A stretch of DNA of 8,021 nt from JALXDT01 sp964634755 (GTDB taxonomy: Bacteria; Acidobacteriota; Aminicenantia; JAMOAD01), in the NCBI GenBank assembly GCA_964634755.1, contig CAZWJH010000101.1:1-8021 (forward strand). Reading direction: 5' to 3'. The notes beneath the pieces were generated by a model that saw only the letters and a list, made by a program, of their open reading frames with translations, made no database searches and had not been told where the DNA came from. The position numbers and the translations under genes are program-made. Of this stretch, positions 6,257 through 8,021 are shown one piece after another. The number at the start of each line of letters is the position of its first letter. Within the stretch, counting starts at the first letter, position 1.

Positions 6257-6300
6257 ACGTTTCCTCCTTTAAACCCCTTTACAAATAATGATTAATAATA

Positions 6301-6343
6301 ATTGTACTATCTTTTGTTTTTTTGAACTTATATTGCTATCTTT
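6301..6343. repeat. short direct repeat ATTG-(TA)-CTATCTTT
   Basis: ATTGTACTATCTTT (6301-6314) and ATTGCTATCTTT (6332-6343) are related copies that differ by a 2-base insertion. Their shared CTATCTTT cores start 29 bases apart. Both lie in the predicted 5' leader of the secreted-protein gene. A 7-base inverted copy of the first part, GTACAAT, is at 6372-6378 inside that gene's promoter. It may be a regulatory site pair or chance in AT-rich DNA. The rest of the 6252-6544 gap holds two divergent promoters and a T-rich stretch without A (6417-6459). Confidence 0.3.
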
Positions 6344-6366
6344 AATTAATTCTTTATACACAATAA

Positions 6367-6395
6367 ATTATGTACAATATAGCAAAACTTGTAAA
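6367..6395 (-). promoter_or_regulatory. sigma70-type promoter of the secreted-protein gene
   Basis: On the - strand TTTACA (6395-6390), 17 bases and CATAAT (6372-6367) each match the consensus at 5 of 6 positions. The expected start is near 6360, giving a leader of about 110 bases before the ATG at 6251. Confidence 0.5.
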
Positions 6396-6498
6396 CTTTT
6401 CTTTATCACATTTACACTTCCTGTTTTGTTTTTTCTTTGGGCTTTTTTGTCTGTTTTTTAGTTCTTTACAACATTTTATAAAGTAAATAAAAAAAATA

Positions 6499-6527
6499 TT
6501 GACAAAAATAAAAAAGAGGTTTAAATT
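6499..6527 (+). promoter_or_regulatory. promoter of the nuclease/membrane-protein operon
   Basis: A consensus TTGACA (6499-6504) is followed after 17 bases by a weaker TAAATT (6522-6527). A better-looking TATAAA (6527-6532) is too far away (22-base spacer). The GGGG (6538-6541) just before the ATG at 6545 is the likely ribosome binding site. Confidence 0.5.
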
Positions 6528-6544
6528 ATAAAATAAAGGGGAAA

Positions 6545-7051
6545 ATGGAAGAAAACGAGATAATTGAAAGATTAAAGAAAGAAAATTTTCCGAGAATTGA
6601 TGATTTTATAAAAGCTTTATTTGATTTTTTAAAAAGAGAAAAATTTCTCTTGGAAAAAGGAGTGAACGAAAGATCTATCACACATAAACTTGCAGAATAT
6701 TTGCAAAGAGAATTTCAAGATTATTATGTGGATTGCGAATATAATAGAATGCTAAAAGATGAAATCTACATAACAAAAAACTTAAAATTGGAAATAAAAG
6801 ACACTAAATCTACGGATTTAAAACAAACAACAGTTTATCCCGATATTATAATTCACAAAAGAGGAAATAATGAAGATAATTTACTCGTTATTGAGGTTAA
6901 AAAAGAAGAAAATAATTCTTCTAAGGATTATGATACAAATAAATTAAAAGCATTTACTAATCAATTAAACTATAAATTTGGTTTTTTCATTGAATTTAAT
7001 AATGAATTTGTATCTGATTTTGATATTTATAAAAAGGGAGTAGTAAAATGA
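6545..7051 (+). CDS. PD-(D/E)xK nuclease-like protein of unknown role
   Basis: This 168-residue protein has a helical N-terminus (residues 1-38) followed by a nuclease-like core: ERSITHKLAEYL (42-53), EYNR (65-68), YPDIIIHKRG (98-107), LLVIEVKKE (113-121), then a KLKAF...NYKFGFFIEF block (133-151). Glu42, Asp100, Glu117 and Lys119 form a plausible metal-dependent E...PD...ExK site. The layout matches hypothetical restriction-endonuclease-like proteins often found near defence or mobile genes. There is no specificity or helicase domain, so its target and even its activity are unknown. The start follows GGGG with a short spacing of three bases. Its TGA overlaps the ATG of the membrane-protein gene as ATGA, so the two are co-translated. 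Confidence 0.72.
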   Translation: MEENEIIERLKKENFPRIDDFIKALFDFLKREKFLLEKGVNERSITHKLAEYLQREFQDYYVDCEYNRMLKDEIYITKNLKLEIKDTKSTDLKQTTVYPDIIIHKRGNNEDNLLVIEVKKEENNSSKDYDTNKLKAFTNQLNYKFGFFIEFNNEFVSDFDIYKKGVVK

Positions 7052-7299
7052 AACTTAATGATCTTAAATCAAGGCTTTTATTACCATTGTTCCTTCTTTT
7101 AGTTGTAGGTTTGCTCTCATTCCTTTTACCAGTTTATCATTATTACTATGAGTTTAAATATAATGGCGTTTTTTCCGAGTATTCCTCTACCACATCTTCT
7201 GAAGAAGAATTCTATGGTGTTAAAAGTTTATGGGATTTTATATTTCATATTAATTTTGATTCCAAGCATCTAATTTTTTTATCATTTTTATCGGATTGA
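7048..7299 (+). CDS. membrane protein with SHOCT domain, N-terminal part (frame 1 of a split gene)
   Basis: This 83-residue frame encodes TM1 (about residues 10-30), an acidic, Ser-rich outer loop (32-72) and then the beginning of a second hydrophobic stretch HLIFLSFLSD, which stops abruptly at TGA. In the -1 frame the same DNA reads NFFIIFIGLILIIYLIYT, an uninterrupted second helix that continues into the next ORF. I therefore read this as the 5' half of one 233-codon gene (7048-7748) joined by a -1 shift near 7275-7281. GGGAG lies upstream of the ATG, which overlaps the nuclease stop by 4 bases. The family is not recognised beyond the SHOCT tail of the second half. Confidence 0.6.
   Translation: MKLNDLKSRLLLPLFLLLVVGLLSFLLPVYHYYYEFKYNGVFSEYSSTTSSEEEFYGVKSLWDFIFHINFDSKHLIFLSFLSD
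7275..7281 (+). other. T TTT TTA slippery heptamer at the frame break
   Basis: In the upstream frame the codons are ATT TTT TTA (7273-7281), so bases 7275-7281 form T TTT TTA, the X XXY YYZ heptamer used for -1 frameshifting in HIV-1 gag-pol. A -1 slip moves reading to ATC at 7281, exactly the frame of the downstream ORF. The same seven-T run (7274-7280) would also suit transcript slippage, or a lost T in the genome or assembly. The only nearby stem is weak (GGATT 7293-7297 with an AATCT downstream). Confidence 0.5.
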
Positions 7300-7748
7300 T
7301 ACTTATAATCTACCTTATCTATACGGAACACAAAGGGAAAAAACCTAAATATGAAATTTTCTCTATTATATTTATTATTTCTGTTTTTCTAAATTCTATT
7401 TTATTGTTCTTTGTATTAAAATTAAATAGTTATTCTTTGTCAATTATAAAAAACAAAAATTATAAATATGGTGGTTTTAGTTGGAAAATAGGGATATATT
7501 TGTTATTTACATCATTAATTTTTATCACAATAATATCATTTGTGGCATTTTTAAAGTTTTCTTTTACCAAAGGAAATAAAAATGTAGAAGATAGAGGGGA
7601 TAATAATACAAAAGAACTAAAAATCATAAATAAAAACAATGAAAATATAATTGATCTTATAAAAAAATTAAAAGAGCTTAAAGACTCAGGTATTATTAGT
7701 GAGGAAGAATTTGAACAAAAGAAAAAAGAATTGCTTGATAAATTATAA
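7296..7748 (+). CDS. membrane protein with SHOCT domain, C-terminal part (frame 2 of a split gene)
   Basis: This part encodes the end of TM2, a basic loop EHKGKKPK, TM3 (residues 21-43), a short outer loop, TM4 (64-87) and a cytoplasmic tail. The tail ends in a SHOCT domain (120-147: IDLIKKLKELKDSG, ISEEEF, KKKELL). SHOCT is a short C-terminal helical hairpin, often in membrane or stress-related proteins, thought to mediate oligomerisation. As an independent gene it would need a TTG start at 7296 that overlaps the preceding TGA and lies mid-helix, which is unlikely. The -1 frame is open from 7260. Fusion to the upstream frame gives four TM segments with both ends inside. Confidence 0.6.
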   Translation: MILIIYLIYTEHKGKKPKYEIFSIIFIISVFLNSILLFFVLKLNSYSLSIIKNKNYKYGGFSWKIGIYLLFTSLIFITIISFVAFLKFSFTKGNKNVEDRGDNNTKELKIINKNNENIIDLIKKLKELKDSGIISEEEFEQKKKELLDKL

Positions 7749-7782
7749 TTTTAGCTTGAGAATAACTGTTTATTTCTATTTT

Positions 7783-7800
7783 AAAGTATGAACTTTTTTA
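7783..7800 (+). terminator. weak possible terminator after the SHOCT gene
   Basis: AAAGT (7783-7787) can pair with ACTTT (7792-7796) around an ATGA loop and is followed by a few more T residues. The stem is only five pairs with one G-C, so it is marginal. It lies between convergent genes, where a terminator is expected. Confidence 0.2.
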
Positions 7801-7807
7801 ACAAACC

Positions 7808-8021
7808 TTATTTATATTTCCACAAATCGTGTTCATCCCAAAACTTCTTTGCTTCTTCATAGCCATTTTCATAAGCCTTTTTTATCCAATAAGCAGCTTG
7901 TTTTTTATCTTCTAATGTTCCTATTCCATAATAATAAGCTACCCCAAGCATGAATTGACCTATAGCGTTTCCTTGCTCTGCACTCTTTTTATACCAATAA
8001 AAAGCCTGCTTCAAATCTTTT
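7808..8021 (-). CDS. Sel1-like repeat protein, C-terminal part (runs off the window)
   Basis: The frame is open from the window edge to TAA at 7808-7810. It shows the Sel1 (TPR-like) pattern: QAFYWYKKSAEQGN, then FMLGVAYYYGIGTLEDKKQA and AYWIKKAYENGYEEA. That is about one and a half repeats of roughly 36 residues, ending FWDEHDLWKYK. Sel1 repeats form helical solenoids for protein-protein contacts. The TTG at 8014 is an internal Leu within a repeat (reading KDLKQAFYWY), not a start; the gene continues beyond 8021, so its length, export signal and partner domains are unseen. It faces the SHOCT gene tail-to-tail with a gap of about 60 bases. Confidence 0.8.
   Translation of the reverse strand, partial: KDLKQAFYWYKKSAEQGNAIGQFMLGVAYYYGIGTLEDKKQAAYWIKKAYENGYEEAKKFWDEHDLWKYK

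Noticed and set aside
8012..8014. TTG as the start of the Sel1 protein
   Set aside because: It is the Leu inside a canonical Sel1 repeat and the frame continues to the window edge, so the gene is partial.
1..8021. CRISPR array, insertion sequence or second tRNA attachment repeat
   Set aside because: No regularly spaced repeats, transposase motifs or copy of the tRNA-His 3' end were found by eye.

Overview
This is an AT-rich window (roughly 30% GC by eye). The tRNA is bacterial, with an encoded CCA end. Sigma70-like promoters, Shine-Dalgarno sequences and a GT2/GT-C glycosylation pair all point to a bacterium, probably an uncultured or deep-branching low-GC lineage. The secreted protein and a possible outer-membrane beta-barrel tail at the left edge would suit a Gram-negative-type envelope. 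I cannot name the taxon.

Layout. The first ~45 bases look like the 3' tail of an unseen + strand gene. A complete tRNA-His (GTG) follows at 98-173, with its own promoter. Just after it, on the - strand, is a short fragment resembling the C-terminal tail of a tyrosine integrase, which suggests that an element once used this tRNA as its attachment site. From 340 to 3495 on the + strand lie a multi-spanning GT-C-like glycosyltransferase, a possible tiny hydrophobic ORF, a DPM1-like GT2 glycosyltransferase and a RimI-like N-acetyltransferase that overlaps the GT2 gene by one base. The GT2 enzyme plausibly charges a polyprenyl phosphate with a sugar, and the GT-C protein then transfers it outside the membrane. 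Both GT genes lack a Shine-Dalgarno and appear to be transcribed from extended -10 promoters lying so close to the ATG that their mRNAs may be leaderless.

On the - strand, converging with rimI, is a two-gene operon (5573 to 3492). It encodes an AAA+ ATPase of the ATPase_2/DUF234 type with an intact PD-(D/E)xK-like motif, then a solo B3/4 domain protein of the kind found in PheRS-beta. The promoter is strong and is covered by a 39-bp near-perfect palindrome, which looks like a repressor operator. Next is a - strand gene for a secreted protein of unknown function, preceded by a two-codon minigene (ATG-CTA-TGA) that takes the ideal position after the Shine-Dalgarno.

The right-hand part looks accessory. 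A PD-(D/E)xK nuclease-like gene overlaps, by ATGA, a membrane protein gene that is split into two frames. The break falls inside a transmembrane helix, exactly at a T TTT TTA heptamer, so a -1 frameshift (programmed, or a one-base homopolymer loss) would restore a 4-TM protein with a C-terminal SHOCT domain. The window ends inside a - strand Sel1-repeat gene. The strongest leads are the nuclease plus frameshifted 4TM-SHOCT pair, the palindromic operator over the ATPase promoter, and the leaderless GT genes.
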